64,000 nt of DNA from Cytobacillus luteolus (GTDB taxonomy: Bacteria; Bacillota; Bacilli; Bacillales; Bacillaceae_L): assembly GCF_017873715.1 (NCBI RefSeq), contig NZ_JAGGKM010000004.1, positions 248,001 through 312,000 on the forward strand, written 5' to 3'. Made by a program: the position numbers and the translations under genes. The notes under the pieces were generated by a model. The model did no database searches and was not told the origin of the DNA. It saw nothing but the letters and a program-made list of their open reading frames with translations. Positions 55,684 to 64,000 of this stretch are shown one piece after another; position 1 is the stretch's first letter; the number at the start of each line of letters is the position of its first letter.

Positions 55684-56715
55684 TTAACCCACTTCTACTT
55701 CTGATTTTCGAAACATTAGGCTTGCAACGTGTTTTGCAAGGTCTACTACTCTGCATGAGTAACCCCACTCGTTGTCATACCAAGCAAGTACTTTTACTTT
55801 TCGATCACCAATTACCATTGTTGATAATCCATCTATAATTGATGAATGTGGGTTTGTATTAAAGTCAATTGATACAAGTGGTTCTGTTGTATATTGTAAT
55901 ATTCCTTGTAAAGAACTATGAGAAGCAGCTTCAAATGCATCATTGATGTCATCAATTGTAACATCACGCTTTAAGTCCACAACTAGGTCTACTAATGATA
56001 CATTAGAAGTTGGTACACGTAGTGCCATACCATGTAATTTTCCTTTTAAACTAGGAAGTACTAAAGTTAATGCTTTTGCTGCACCAGTAGTAGTAGGAAT
56101 AATTGACTGTGCACAAGCTCTTGCTCTTCTTAAATCCTTATGAGGATTATCGATATTGTTTTGGTCATTCGTATAAGCATGAACAGTAGTCATAAGGCCA
56201 TTTTCAATACCAAATTGTTCATCTAATACCTTAGCAACTGGGGCTAAACAATTAGTTGTACAAGAAGCATTTGAAATAATATTGTGAACTTCTGTGTCTA
56301 ATTCATGTTCATTAACGCCCATTACGATCGTTATATCTTCATTCTTACCAGGTGCTGTTAAGATTACTTTTTTTGCGCCAGCTGCCATATGAAGACTTGC
56401 TTTTTCTTTAGAATTAAATTTACCTGTAGCTTCGATTACGATATCAATATTTAACTGTTTCCAAGGAAGTTCTAATGGGTCACGTGAACTCAAGAGCTTT
56501 ACTCGTTTTCCGTTAACAATTAAAGCATCATCTTCTGCAATGACATCCCCATCAAATTTTCCATGGTTTGTATCATATTTTATTAAATGTGCTAGCGTCT
56601 CAGCTGGATAACTAGCATTAATAGCTACCACATTTAAGTCATTTTCCATAATAGCCTTTCTAAATACCATTCTACCAATTCGTCCAAATCCGTTAATAGC
56701 GATTCTTGGGTTCAT
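55684..56715 (-). CDS. gapB: Glyceraldehyde-3-phosphate dehydrogenase, gluconeogenic GapB
   Basis: A 343-residue GAPDH. The Rossmann start is RIAINGFGRIGRM, and the catalytic Cys is in SNASCTTNCLAP with its His partner in the HAYTNDQN region. NASY and ATLAHLIKYDT resemble the NADP-preferring gluconeogenic GapB rather than glycolytic GapA; in B. subtilis it is repressed by CcpN on glucose. An upstream ATG at 56733 is in frame, but the ATG at 56715 follows GGAGAA and fits the family. Confidence 0.95.
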   Translation of the reverse strand: MNPRIAINGFGRIGRMVFRKAIMENDLNVVAINASYPAETLAHLIKYDTNHGKFDGDVIAEDDALIVNGKRVKLLSSRDPLELPWKQLNIDIVIEATGKFNSKEKASLHMAAGAKKVILTAPGKNEDITIVMGVNEHELDTEVHNIISNASCTTNCLAPVAKVLDEQFGIENGLMTTVHAYTNDQNNIDNPHKDLRRARACAQSIIPTTTGAAKALTLVLPSLKGKLHGMALRVPTSNVSLVDLVVDLKRDVTIDDINDAFEAASHSSLQGILQYTTEPLVSIDFNTNPHSSIIDGLSTMVIGDRKVKVLAWYDNEWGYSCRVVDLAKHVASLMFRKSEVEVG

Positions 56716-56848
56716 AATTAATTCTCCTTCCAAGATATATGTTATACTCTTTATAAGGTCTTTGTGGTATTAGTATAACATAATTAACGAAAAATGTGAT
56801 GATATAATTGCACATTTTATTAAAGTTAGACTTTTCTGGAAATAATCT

Positions 56849-56892
56849 AAAAAAACCGAGTTTACAGTAGTGAATTTCATACTGTTTACTCG
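56849..56892 (-). terminator. Terminator after coaE
   Basis: A stem CGAGT/ACTCG and ACAGTA/TACTGT with a 2-base mismatch between (56857-56892) is followed by T7 on the minus strand. It ends the polA-mutM-ytaF-coaE run. Confidence 0.78.
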
Positions 56893-56902
56893 ATTTTTAA
56901 TT

Positions 56903-57502
56903 TTATAGTATATCCCATTTGCTCAATATAAGTAATAATTGCTCTCTTGTGTTGTTTATAGACCCATTATTATCAAGGACCACATCAGCTAAGTCTTTCT
57001 TCTCAATCAAAGGCATCTGTGAGAAAATCCTTGCCTTCGCTTCTGCTTCCGTATAACCGTTTCGTGACATAAGTCTTTCCAACTGTACTTCCTCATCAAC
57101 ATATACCAAAATTGTTTTTTGAACCATGTGGGTTAATTTACTTTCAAATAAAAGTGGGATATCCAATATAACTGCCTTAGCTCCATTTTTTATAAAGCGA
57201 TCAGCTTGTTGTAACATTTCCTTGCGAACCTCTGGATGTACGATGCTGTTTAACATCTCTCGCTTTTGCTTATCATTAAATATAATAGCTCCTAACTCCG
57301 GACGATTAATACTAAGATCGGGCTTTAGAACTTTCTCTCCAAATACTCTTACAATTTCTGTATAAGCAGGCTTCCCAACTTCAACAACTTGATGAGCTAT
57401 TTTATCTGCATCTACAATGGCAAGTCCCAGTTCCTCAAGCATCTTTGAAACTGTGCTTTTTCCACTTGCGATTCCCCCGGTTAGACCAATAATAAGTGCC
57501 AT
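56903..57502 (-). CDS. coaE: Dephospho-CoA kinase
   Basis: A 199-residue enzyme of the last step in CoA synthesis. The P-loop is GLTGGIASGKST (residues 6-17), followed by DADKIAHQVVE, the substrate loop, and the lid region MSRNGYTEAEAKARIFSQM. GGAGGAG precedes the ATG. It follows ytaF by 30 bases and ends the operon. Confidence 0.96.
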   Translation of the reverse strand: MALIIGLTGGIASGKSTVSKMLEELGLAIVDADKIAHQVVEVGKPAYTEIVRVFGEKVLKPDLSINRPELGAIIFNDKQKREMLNSIVHPEVRKEMLQQADRFIKNGAKAVILDIPLLFESKLTHMVQKTILVYVDEEVQLERLMSRNGYTEAEAKARIFSQMPLIEKKDLADVVLDNNGSINNTREQLLLILSKWDIL

Positions 57503-57532
57503 TATTGCTACGACTCCTCCATCATTAAAAAC

Positions 57533-58168
57533 TTAAAACTTCCATATTCCAATCACAATTAGCATTACGCCAGGTAAAAATGAAAACTTCTGAATCCATT
57601 TACTTTCTGAAAAGGTACGTCCACTATTAATACCTAAAGTTACAAATAATGAACTCATGATCGCTACACAAGTCGCCATTATCCACGGAGAATAACCCAG
57701 TAGTGCAGCTCCTATTCCTGCTCCAAAAGCATCTAATGAAAGTGCTAGACCAAGCATAAAAGCCTCTACACCTGTAATTGTTCCAGACTTATCAAAATCT
57801 GCAACCATGGGCTTTCTTAAAATATTAATAACGACGCCAAGTGATTTAATTTCAAACTTCAGAAGCACCTTTTCTTCTACTTGCTCTTCGGACTGCTTGG
57901 AAGGTTTAAAAAATTGAAACAACACCCAAGCTCCAATACCGACTAACACTAAGCCTCCAATTTTTTCAGCAGCACTTGGTGATATGATAGTTGCGATTGT
58001 ACTACCAACTCCCATAGCTAACAAAAGGGTAAGAGCAGAGCAGCAAGCAATAATTACAATTGATTTAAATGGAATTTTCATTTTGCGTAATCCATATGTG
58101 AAACCTACACTAAAGCTATCAAGACTAACAGCAAATGCTAATAAGACTAGTGACAAGTATTGAGTCAT
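57533..58168 (-). CDS. ytaF: YtaF/MntP-like sporulation membrane protein
   Basis: A 211-residue protein with six hydrophobic helices arranged as two similar halves, each starting with the motif LALSLDAFGAG or AFAVSLDSFSVG that marks the MntP/YtaF superfamily. YtaF is tied to sporulation in B. subtilis; manganese export is known for MntP relatives, and the cargo here is not established. It sits between mutM and coaE as in B. subtilis. Confidence 0.88.
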   Translation of the reverse strand: MTQYLSLVLLAFAVSLDSFSVGFTYGLRKMKIPFKSIVIIACCSALTLLLAMGVGSTIATIISPSAAEKIGGLVLVGIGAWVLFQFFKPSKQSEEQVEEKVLLKFEIKSLGVVINILRKPMVADFDKSGTITGVEAFMLGLALSLDAFGAGIGAALLGYSPWIMATCVAIMSSLFVTLGINSGRTFSESKWIQKFSFLPGVMLIVIGIWKF

Positions 58169-58257
58169 CGTTTCTTTAGAAGCTCCTTCCTATCAATTGC
58201 TATGATAGTATATGGGAGGAGCCCATCCAGTGTGAAAGTCTTATTTTGGGTGAAACT

Positions 58258-59088
58258 TTATTTTAACCTTTGGCATTTAGGGCAGAAATGAGTACCTCTT
58301 CCCCCAACCACGATTTTTTCAAGTGAGGTGCCACAATGTTTACACGGTTCTGCTTTTCTTCCGTACACAAACAATTCAAGTTGAAACATTCCTATTTCTC
58401 CTTGAGTATTAACATAGGATCTAATCGTACTTCCACCCTTATTAACAGCTTCTTGCAAGGTGCTGACAATCTCCTGATGTAATTTTTTGATTTCCTTAGG
58501 CTTTAGAGAATTAGCTTCCCGCTCAGGATGAATACCTGCTCGAAATAATGCTTCATCTACGTAGATATTGCCTAATCCAACAACAATTTTTTGGTCAAGC
58601 AAAGCTACTTTAACCTTTCGATTGGTTTTCATTAATCCTTCTTTTAAAACCTTTTCAGTAAATTCTTCCGAAAAAGGCTCGGGTCCAAGCTGAGAAAGAG
58701 GCATCTCCATCTCTTCTACACCTTTTTTAAATAGATGCATTGTACCGAACTTTCTTACGTCCTTATATCTTAGCTCCGTGTTATCTGTAAAGGTGAAGAA
58801 AACGTGGGTGTGCTTATCATAAGGTTCATCGTTAGAATATAATCCATACCTTCCTTCCATCCGTAAATGAGAGACTAATACATAATCATCTAAAATGAAC
58901 TTAAGAAATTTCCCTCTTCTTGAAATCTCATGTATGGTTTGTCCTTTTAATGCATCAATAAATTGTTCGGCCTCAGCAGGTTTTTTGACCATTTTGGGCC
59001 AAAGAACTCTTACTTCTTCAATTTTTTTGCCGAGTACTAATTGTGCAAGAGTTCTTCTTACTGTTTCTACTTCTGGTAATTCAGGCAA
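58258..59088 (-). CDS. mutM: Formamidopyrimidine-DNA glycosylase, TTG start
   Basis: A 276-residue base-excision enzyme for 8-oxoguanine. The family needs Pro as the first residue of the mature chain, because its amine attacks the sugar. A GTG at 59097 would bury this Pro, whereas TTG at 59088 gives M-PELPEVETV, with AAGGAAGTG upstream. RRGKFLKF (the Lys57 region), the helix-two-turn-helix and the C-terminal zinc finger CKHCGTSLEK...CPKCQ are complete. It follows polA by 17 bases. Confidence 0.95.
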   Translation of the reverse strand: MPELPEVETVRRTLAQLVLGKKIEEVRVLWPKMVKKPAEAEQFIDALKGQTIHEISRRGKFLKFILDDYVLVSHLRMEGRYGLYSNDEPYDKHTHVFFTFTDNTELRYKDVRKFGTMHLFKKGVEEMEMPLSQLGPEPFSEEFTEKVLKEGLMKTNRKVKVALLDQKIVVGLGNIYVDEALFRAGIHPEREANSLKPKEIKKLHQEIVSTLQEAVNKGGSTIRSYVNTQGEIGMFQLELFVYGRKAEPCKHCGTSLEKIVVGGRGTHFCPKCQRLK

Positions 59089-59105
59089 TGCTTTCACTTC
59101 CTTTA

Positions 59106-61736
59106 TTATTTCGCGTCATACCAAGTTGGGCCATATGAATAATCAACCTTTAACGGAACTTCAAGTTTAACCGCATTCTCCATTACTTCAGGTACAATTT
59201 TTTCTAAACGTTCAATTTCATGTCTAGGTGCTTCAAAAATAAGTTCATCGTGAACCTGTAGCAATAACTTTGATTCTAACTTCTCTTCTACTAGACGGTC
59301 TGCCATATCAATCATCGCCTTTTTGATAATGTCCGCGGCGCTACCTTGTATCGGAGTATTCATAGCTGTGCGTTCTGCAAAGCTACGAACATTAAAATTA
59401 CGGCTAGTTATTTCAGGAATGTAACGACGGCGTTGAAGTAAAGTTGACACATATCCTTTCTGCTTAGCGTCCTGAACGATCTCCTCCATATAGTTTTTCA
59501 CACCAGGGAAACTTTCCAAATAACGCTCTATGAATTGACCTGCTTCCTTTCTGGTTATACCCAGACTTTGAGAAAGGCCGTAATCACTAATTCCATATAC
59601 TATACCAAAATTAACAGCTTTTGCTTGGCGTCTCATATCTCCGGTCACCTCTTCAGCCGAGACATGGAATACATCCATTGCTGTTTTCGTGTGTATATCT
59701 AAATCTTTGTTAAATGCTTCAATTAAGTTCTCATCGTTTGCAATATGTGCAAGTACCCTTAACTCAATTTGCGAGTAGTCTGCTGCAAAGATAACCCAAT
59801 CCTTTTGCGAAGGGATAAAGGTTTGTCTGATTTTTCTACCTTCCTCTAAACGAATAGGGATATTTTGCAAATTAGGATCAATTGAACTTAGTCTCCCTGT
59901 TTGCGTTAACACCTGATTGAATCTTGTATGGACCTTACTTGAATCCTCGTAAATGACCTTTAATAATCCTTCAATATAGGTCGATTGAAGTTTTCCAAGT
60001 TGTCGATAATGCAGAATGTGTTCAATTATTTCATGCTTATTTGATAACTTTTCAAGAACATCAGCTGATGTTGAATATCCGGTCTTTGTCTTTTTTACAG
60101 GTGGTAAATTAAGTTTCTCGAAAAGGATAGAACCGAGTTGTTTAGGTGAATTGATATTAAACTTTTCTCCTGCACTCTCAAAGATATTTTGTTCTAAAGA
60201 ATTAAGCTTTTGCCTTAATTCTTCTCCCATCGATTTTAATCGTTCGACATCAACTGTTATACCTGTTGCTTCCATCTCAGCTAAAATTAAGGTAAGCGGC
60301 AATTCAAGTTCCGTAAAAAGTTCAAGTTGCTCATTTTCAACCAACTCTTCATTTAATTTATCTTTTAAATAGTGAAGTGCTTTCGCTTCTCTTATTAAAT
60401 GCTCGGCAAGTACGTCCTGTTGTGGAATCGTGCGTTTTGCACCTTTTCCATACACCGTTTCGTCTGCTTGTATATTTCCATATCCCTTTACTTTGGCAAT
60501 TGAAGCAATATCAACAGTTGATTCTGAAGGGTTAAGAATATACGAGGCAATTAAACAATCAAAATCAATTCCTTTTAATTGTATTCCCTTCCACCTTAAG
60601 CCAACGATAGAGCTTTTTGCATCAAAGACATTCTTGCGTTGTTGCTCATCTTCAGCCCATGCTTTGAACTCCATTGATTGTAAGGCAACATCAGTTGGTA
60701 TAAAAAAGTTTCCGTTATCATTGACTATTGCAAAACCAAGGATATCTGCCTGATGATAATTTTCTTCAAGTATCTCAACTATTAAAGTAGACTCTTTAGC
60801 GAAAATATCTTCAGTAACCTCAGACACAATCTTGTAATCCACTTCCTCTAAAGCTGTAGTGTCTTCCTCTTCTGATACTCCGAGCTTGTCCAGTAATGAA
60901 TTGAATCCTAGTTCTTTAAATATTGCAATAAGTTTTGATGGTTCATATCCATCATATTCAATTGTGTCTAGACCAACTTCAATGGGTGCTTCTTGGATTA
61001 TGGTAGCCAATTCCTTACTCATCAAAGCCTGTGCTTTATTATCTGATAGTTTTTCCTTTAATTTATCTCCGCTTACCTGATCAATAGACTCAAGTAAATT
61101 TTCTAGCGTCCCAAATTCTTTAAGTAGCTTTAAAGCTGTTTTTTCGCCAACGCCCGGTACACCAGGAATATTATCTGAACTATCTCCCATAAGACCCTTC
61201 ATATCGATAATTTGTTCAGGACTAATTCCATACTTTTCTTGGACAAATTCTGGGGTATAGGAATCTACATCTGTGATCCCTTTTTTTGTTATATCCACTG
61301 TGATTTTGTCTGATGCTAATTGAGTTAAATCTTTATCTCCGGATATGACCTTTACTGTATAACCTTCTTTTGCTGCTTTTGCTGAAAGAGTACCAATAAT
61401 ATCATCTGCCTCGTAATTTTCAAGCTCGTAACGCTTAATGTTGTATGCATCTAATAATTCTCTTAGAAATGGAAATTGCTCTGATAATTCTGGTGGTGTT
61501 TTTTGACGGCCACCTTTGTATTCTCCAAATGTTTTATGACGAAATGTTGTTTTACCTGCATCAAATGCAACTAAAATATGGGAAGGTTTCTCGTCCTCCA
61601 GAATTTTCATAAGCATCATAGTGAAGCCATAAATTGCGTTTGTATGTACACCTTTTTCATTGCTTAGTAGTGGTAGTGCAAAAAAAGCACGATAAGCAAT
61701 ACTATTTCCATCTATTAATACTACCTTTTTTGACAT
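59106..61736 (-). CDS. polA: DNA polymerase I
   Basis: An 876-residue repair and Okazaki-fragment polymerase. The 5' nuclease domain starts KKVVLIDGNSIAYRAFFALP and includes DKDLTQLA and the helix-hairpin-helix DNIPGVPGVGEKTALKLL. The middle 3'-5' exonuclease-like domain lacks the usual acidic residues, as in B. subtilis. Polymerase motifs are DYSQIELRVLAH, RRQAKAVNFGIVYG and LLQVHDELIFE. The frame stays open to 61805 only because of repeat copy G; the ATG at 61736 with GGGGG before it is the true start. Confidence 0.96.
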   Translation of the reverse strand: MSKKVVLIDGNSIAYRAFFALPLLSNEKGVHTNAIYGFTMMLMKILEDEKPSHILVAFDAGKTTFRHKTFGEYKGGRQKTPPELSEQFPFLRELLDAYNIKRYELENYEADDIIGTLSAKAAKEGYTVKVISGDKDLTQLASDKITVDITKKGITDVDSYTPEFVQEKYGISPEQIIDMKGLMGDSSDNIPGVPGVGEKTALKLLKEFGTLENLLESIDQVSGDKLKEKLSDNKAQALMSKELATIIQEAPIEVGLDTIEYDGYEPSKLIAIFKELGFNSLLDKLGVSEEEDTTALEEVDYKIVSEVTEDIFAKESTLIVEILEENYHQADILGFAIVNDNGNFFIPTDVALQSMEFKAWAEDEQQRKNVFDAKSSIVGLRWKGIQLKGIDFDCLIASYILNPSESTVDIASIAKVKGYGNIQADETVYGKGAKRTIPQQDVLAEHLIREAKALHYLKDKLNEELVENEQLELFTELELPLTLILAEMEATGITVDVERLKSMGEELRQKLNSLEQNIFESAGEKFNINSPKQLGSILFEKLNLPPVKKTKTGYSTSADVLEKLSNKHEIIEHILHYRQLGKLQSTYIEGLLKVIYEDSSKVHTRFNQVLTQTGRLSSIDPNLQNIPIRLEEGRKIRQTFIPSQKDWVIFAADYSQIELRVLAHIANDENLIEAFNKDLDIHTKTAMDVFHVSAEEVTGDMRRQAKAVNFGIVYGISDYGLSQSLGITRKEAGQFIERYLESFPGVKNYMEEIVQDAKQKGYVSTLLQRRRYIPEITSRNFNVRSFAERTAMNTPIQGSAADIIKKAMIDMADRLVEEKLESKLLLQVHDELIFEAPRHEIERLEKIVPEVMENAVKLEVPLKVDYSYGPTWYDAK

Positions 61737-61780
61737 CTTAATCCCCCATTTCTTCCTATATAGGTTACAATTTATATCTT

Positions 61781-61836
61781 GTCCGTTCCTTTCCGCTGCA
61801 GGCACTTGCTTTCCGCGCGGGGAATTATGAAAAAGC
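61781..61836 (+). repeat. Hairpin repeat family 1, copy G (left half only)
   Basis: The left arm CCGTTCCTTTCCGCTGCAGG and GGCACTTGCTTTCCGCG match the family, followed by GGGGAATTATGAAAAAGCC, the start of the insertion seen in copy E. The right half is absent. It lies 45 bases upstream of the polA start, thus in the likely promoter or leader of polA. Confidence 0.85.
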
Positions 61837-61841
61837 CAAAA

Positions 61842-61908
61842 TATAAAAAGACACTATTTTCTTCTATATATTTTAGCATGACTAAATACAGAAAGGAAAA
61901 TAGTGCCT
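61842..61908 (-). terminator. Terminator after hflC
   Basis: A 13-base stem with one G-U in minus-strand RNA (61849-61861 with 61896-61908) carries an inner paired block and is followed by a T-rich run. It ends the hflK-hflC operon before the polA leader. Confidence 0.8.
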
Positions 61909-61922
61909 ATTATAAATTGGGT

Positions 61923-62855
61923 TTATTCAGTGTAGCCCATTAATATTCTTGCATATGGTGATTCTGAAGGTAAGATGATGACCGTTTCACCATTGATTGT
62001 ACGTTTGTAAGATTCTAAAGTTCGGTAAAGGTTATAAAAGCTAGGGTCCTTGGTAAAGGCGTTATTATAAACTCTTGCCGCTTCTCCTTCCCCTTCACCA
62101 CGAATTGTTTCTGCATCTGCCTGGGCTTTGGCTAATAGTTCTTTTACTTCTCTATCCGTGTTCGCTATAATCCTATTTTTCTCCGCATCACCCATAGATA
62201 AATATTCTTGAGCTTTTGACTCACGTTCAGAAATCATTCGAGTAAATACGGATAGCTCGTTTTCTTTAGGTAAATCTGTTCTCTTCATACGAATATCGGT
62301 TACAGATATACCGTAGTTATCTCGCTCTAACAGTGTATTAACAATTTCTGTTACGCGATCATTTAAACTCCCTCTATTCGATTTTTCATCATTAATAATC
62401 TCGTCATAGTTTAATTGACCTAATTCAGTTCTCAATGCTGAGTATACAAACTCATCTAGCTTCGCTTCTGCATTTTCAACTGTACGGGTAACTGCAATCA
62501 TTTGTTTTGGATTATCCACACGCCATAAAGCATAGTTATCGATAATAATACGTTTCTTGTCTTTTGTATTAATTTCAGCTTCCTCAACATCATAGACCAT
62601 TTGATACTTTGGAAGTGTTGACACAGACTGAATAAAAGGAATTTTATAACTCAAACCAGGTTCACTTTCAATACGAACAACTTCTCCAAATTGACGGACT
62701 ACCTTAAATTCTCCTTCTTTAACAATAAAAAGGTTTGTTAGCACAATAACGAGTAACGCAACAATAATTACGATGAAGATACCACCTTTAGTGTATTTCT
62801 TCCAATCGTTGTTTTGTTTACGTTGTTCAATGTCTATTACATTTTGATCAGTCAT
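61923..62855 (-). CDS. hflC: SPFH/Band-7 protein HflC, FtsH modulator
   Basis: A 310-residue membrane protein. It has a short cytoplasmic N-terminus, one membrane helix at about residues 26-46, then the SPFH domain (GEFKVVRQFGEVVRIESEPGLSYKIPFIQSV) and a long coiled coil rich in Ala and Glu (KAQADAETIRGEGEGEAAR). In E. coli HflKC forms a cage around FtsH. Its start overlaps the hflK stop (TAATG), so translation is coupled. B. subtilis has no close copy. Confidence 0.92.
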   Translation of the reverse strand: MTDQNVIDIEQRKQNNDWKKYTKGGIFIVIIVALLVIVLTNLFIVKEGEFKVVRQFGEVVRIESEPGLSYKIPFIQSVSTLPKYQMVYDVEEAEINTKDKKRIIIDNYALWRVDNPKQMIAVTRTVENAEAKLDEFVYSALRTELGQLNYDEIINDEKSNRGSLNDRVTEIVNTLLERDNYGISVTDIRMKRTDLPKENELSVFTRMISERESKAQEYLSMGDAEKNRIIANTDREVKELLAKAQADAETIRGEGEGEAARVYNNAFTKDPSFYNLYRTLESYKRTINGETVIILPSESPYARILMGYTE

Positions 62856-63823
62856 TAGTTACCACTCCCTTCTTGCGAGTCTTTAGGTGCAGTTTGTGTT
62901 TGTTTTTCAAGAGGTCTAATTGGAAGATATTTCATTGTATTGCCATCTTCACTCATAATGTAAATCTCTGCTCCCGGCAATACCTGGTCAAGAGTTTCTA
63001 ACACTAAACGCTTACGAGTTATTTCAGGAGAGACTTTGTATTCTTCATAAAGTGCATTAAATTTCGCAACGTCCCCACGAGCTGTTTCAATTCTAGCTGC
63101 TCTATCTCCTTCAGCTCTTGAAATAATTGCGTCCTTTTCCCCTTCAGCTTCCTGTGTTCGTTGATTTCGATATTTATTTGCTTCGTTAATCTTTGTATTC
63201 ATCGTTTCACGAGCATCCGTTACATTTGTAAAAGCTTTACGAACATCATCATTTGGAAGCTCAACATCTTGTAGTTTAACTGCTGTAACAGAAATTCCAA
63301 TATCATATCTTTCAACTAATGAAATAAGCAAATCTCTTACCTCAGCTTCTATTTGAGCTTTTCCAGAGGTTAGAGCATCATCAATTCTTGAGCTCCCAAT
63401 AATACTTCTTAATGAAGAAGAAGTTGCATTATATAAGATTTGTTGAGGATCTTCTGAATTATATAAATAACTTCCAGGATTAGTAATTTTCCATTGTACT
63501 ACAAGATCAGCTAATACAATGTTTTCGTCCCCTGTAATCATTTTTGTTTCATCTGGAAAATCAACAATTTCTCCGTTTTTTTGATCATATCCAAATTGCA
63601 AACTAAATGTTTCCTTAGATAATTTTTGTACATCTTGGATTGGCCATGGTAGCTTAAAATGTAACCCTGGTTCACTAATCCCTTCATTTACTTTACCAAA
63701 TGTTAAGATTACTGCTTGCTCAGATTCATCTACTGTGTACCAAGATGTGAATGCTGTAATACCAAGTAGAATGATAACCAATGATAGTCCCGCCGTGATA
63801 AAAATTCGTTTCAGACTCATCAT
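62855..63823 (-). CDS. hflK: SPFH/Band-7 protein HflK, FtsH modulator
   Basis: A 322-residue partner of HflC. A membrane helix lies at residues 8-28. The SPFH domain starts VDESEQAVILTFGKV and EPGLHFKLPWPIQDV, and a coiled coil follows (ANKYRNQRTQEAEGEKDAI). The C-terminus is polar (LEKQTQTAPKDSQEGSGN). AAGGGGG precedes the ATG. It is the first gene of hflKC, with a SigW-type promoter about 100 bases upstream. Confidence 0.92.
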   Translation of the reverse strand: MMSLKRIFITAGLSLVIILLGITAFTSWYTVDESEQAVILTFGKVNEGISEPGLHFKLPWPIQDVQKLSKETFSLQFGYDQKNGEIVDFPDETKMITGDENIVLADLVVQWKITNPGSYLYNSEDPQQILYNATSSSLRSIIGSSRIDDALTSGKAQIEAEVRDLLISLVERYDIGISVTAVKLQDVELPNDDVRKAFTNVTDARETMNTKINEANKYRNQRTQEAEGEKDAIISRAEGDRAARIETARGDVAKFNALYEEYKVSPEITRKRLVLETLDQVLPGAEIYIMSEDGNTMKYLPIRPLEKQTQTAPKDSQEGSGN

Positions 63824-63921
63824 GTTGCTTTCCCCCTTATTCTATAGTTTAACCCAATTTCATATATTACTAGATTATTGGAAGTTAGGTATTTACACCG
63901 ATTGCTCGGGATATAGTTATA

Positions 63922-63947
63922 TACGAGTGAAAGTCTAGAAAGTTTCA
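63922..63947 (-). promoter_or_regulatory. SigW-type (ECF) promoter for hflKC
   Basis: On the minus strand TGAAAC (63942-63947), a 16-base spacer and CGTATA (-10 core CGTA at 63922-63925) match the SigW consensus exactly. It is the same element as that before ysdB. It lies about 100 bases upstream of hflK with no gene between. Confidence 0.78.
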
Positions 63948-64000
63948 AAAAAGATTTTATACGTATTTGAATTATATATAATTTAAAAAATAACCCTAAA

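Noticed and set aside
16023-61836. CRISPR or insertion-sequence reading of the repeats
   Set aside because: The copies are kilobases apart without spacers of constant length, and no transposase or Cas gene is present in the window.

Overview
The window is a chromosomal segment from a low-GC, endospore-forming member of the Bacillaceae. Evidence for this is gerE, gerM, sspI, lonB, ytxC and a B. subtilis-like gene order running from ysxC/lonA to polA. It is not B. subtilis itself: the leu/ilv operon region between ysoA and ysnB is absent, an hflK-hflC pair sits upstream of polA, and several intergenic gaps carry palindromic repeats. The genus cannot be fixed from the sequence alone. Nearly all genes lie on the minus strand; yslB, rnhC, sspI and ysdB are on the plus strand. 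No prophage, transposase, CRISPR array or secondary-metabolite cluster is visible.

Layout: 1-588 is the start of an amino-acid-binding lipoprotein cut by the window edge. 841-9929 holds protein quality control: engB, lonA, lonB, clpX, tig and ysoA. 10.0-10.5 kb has a tRNA-Arg(UCU) with a decayed second copy just upstream. 10.5-15.9 kb holds ysnB-rdgB-rph, gerM, racE-ysmB, gerE and ysmA. 16.2-19.5 kb is the succinate dehydrogenase operon sdhCAB. 19.9-23.7 kb has yslB, lysC under a lysine riboswitch, and uvrC. 24.1-29.9 kb has trxA and the fatty-acid oxidation genes etfA, etfB, fadB, fadR and lcfA, with a FadR-type operator. 30.1-36.8 kb has a 27-residue membrane ORF, yshE, mutS2, polX, yshB, zapA and rnhC. 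36.8-42.5 kb has pheS-pheT with a T-box, a YwaF-like membrane protein, ysgA and sspI. 42.7-46.2 kb has ysdC, a dUTPase, ysdB, a VTT-domain protein and ysdA. 46.3-50.0 kb has infC-rpmI-rplT with an L20-type leader and thrS with a T-box. 50.1-54.2 kb has ytxC, dnaI, dnaB and nrdR. 54.3-59.1 kb has a hypothetical gene, speD, gapB, coaE, ytaF and mutM. 59.1-63.8 kb has polA, hflC and hflK.

Regulation read from sequence: SigA promoters drive the riboswitch and T-box leaders. A SigF-type promoter precedes lonB, a SigK-type precedes gerE and a SigG-like one precedes sspI. Near-perfect SigW (ECF) promoters precede ysdB and hflK. Many starts are non-AUG: TTG for gerE, racE, fadR, ysgA, ytxC and mutM and probably for zapA and rnhC, GTG for yslB and lonA, and AUU for infC.

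The most interesting non-coding signals are four. First, seven copies (five whole, two half) of a hairpin repeat whose stems change in a compensatory way. Second, one copy of a second palindromic repeat family. Third, a speD leader with two mutually exclusive hairpins and a C-run that can pair with the ribosome binding site. Fourth, a tandem pseudo-tRNA whose 5' part is still identical to the working gene.
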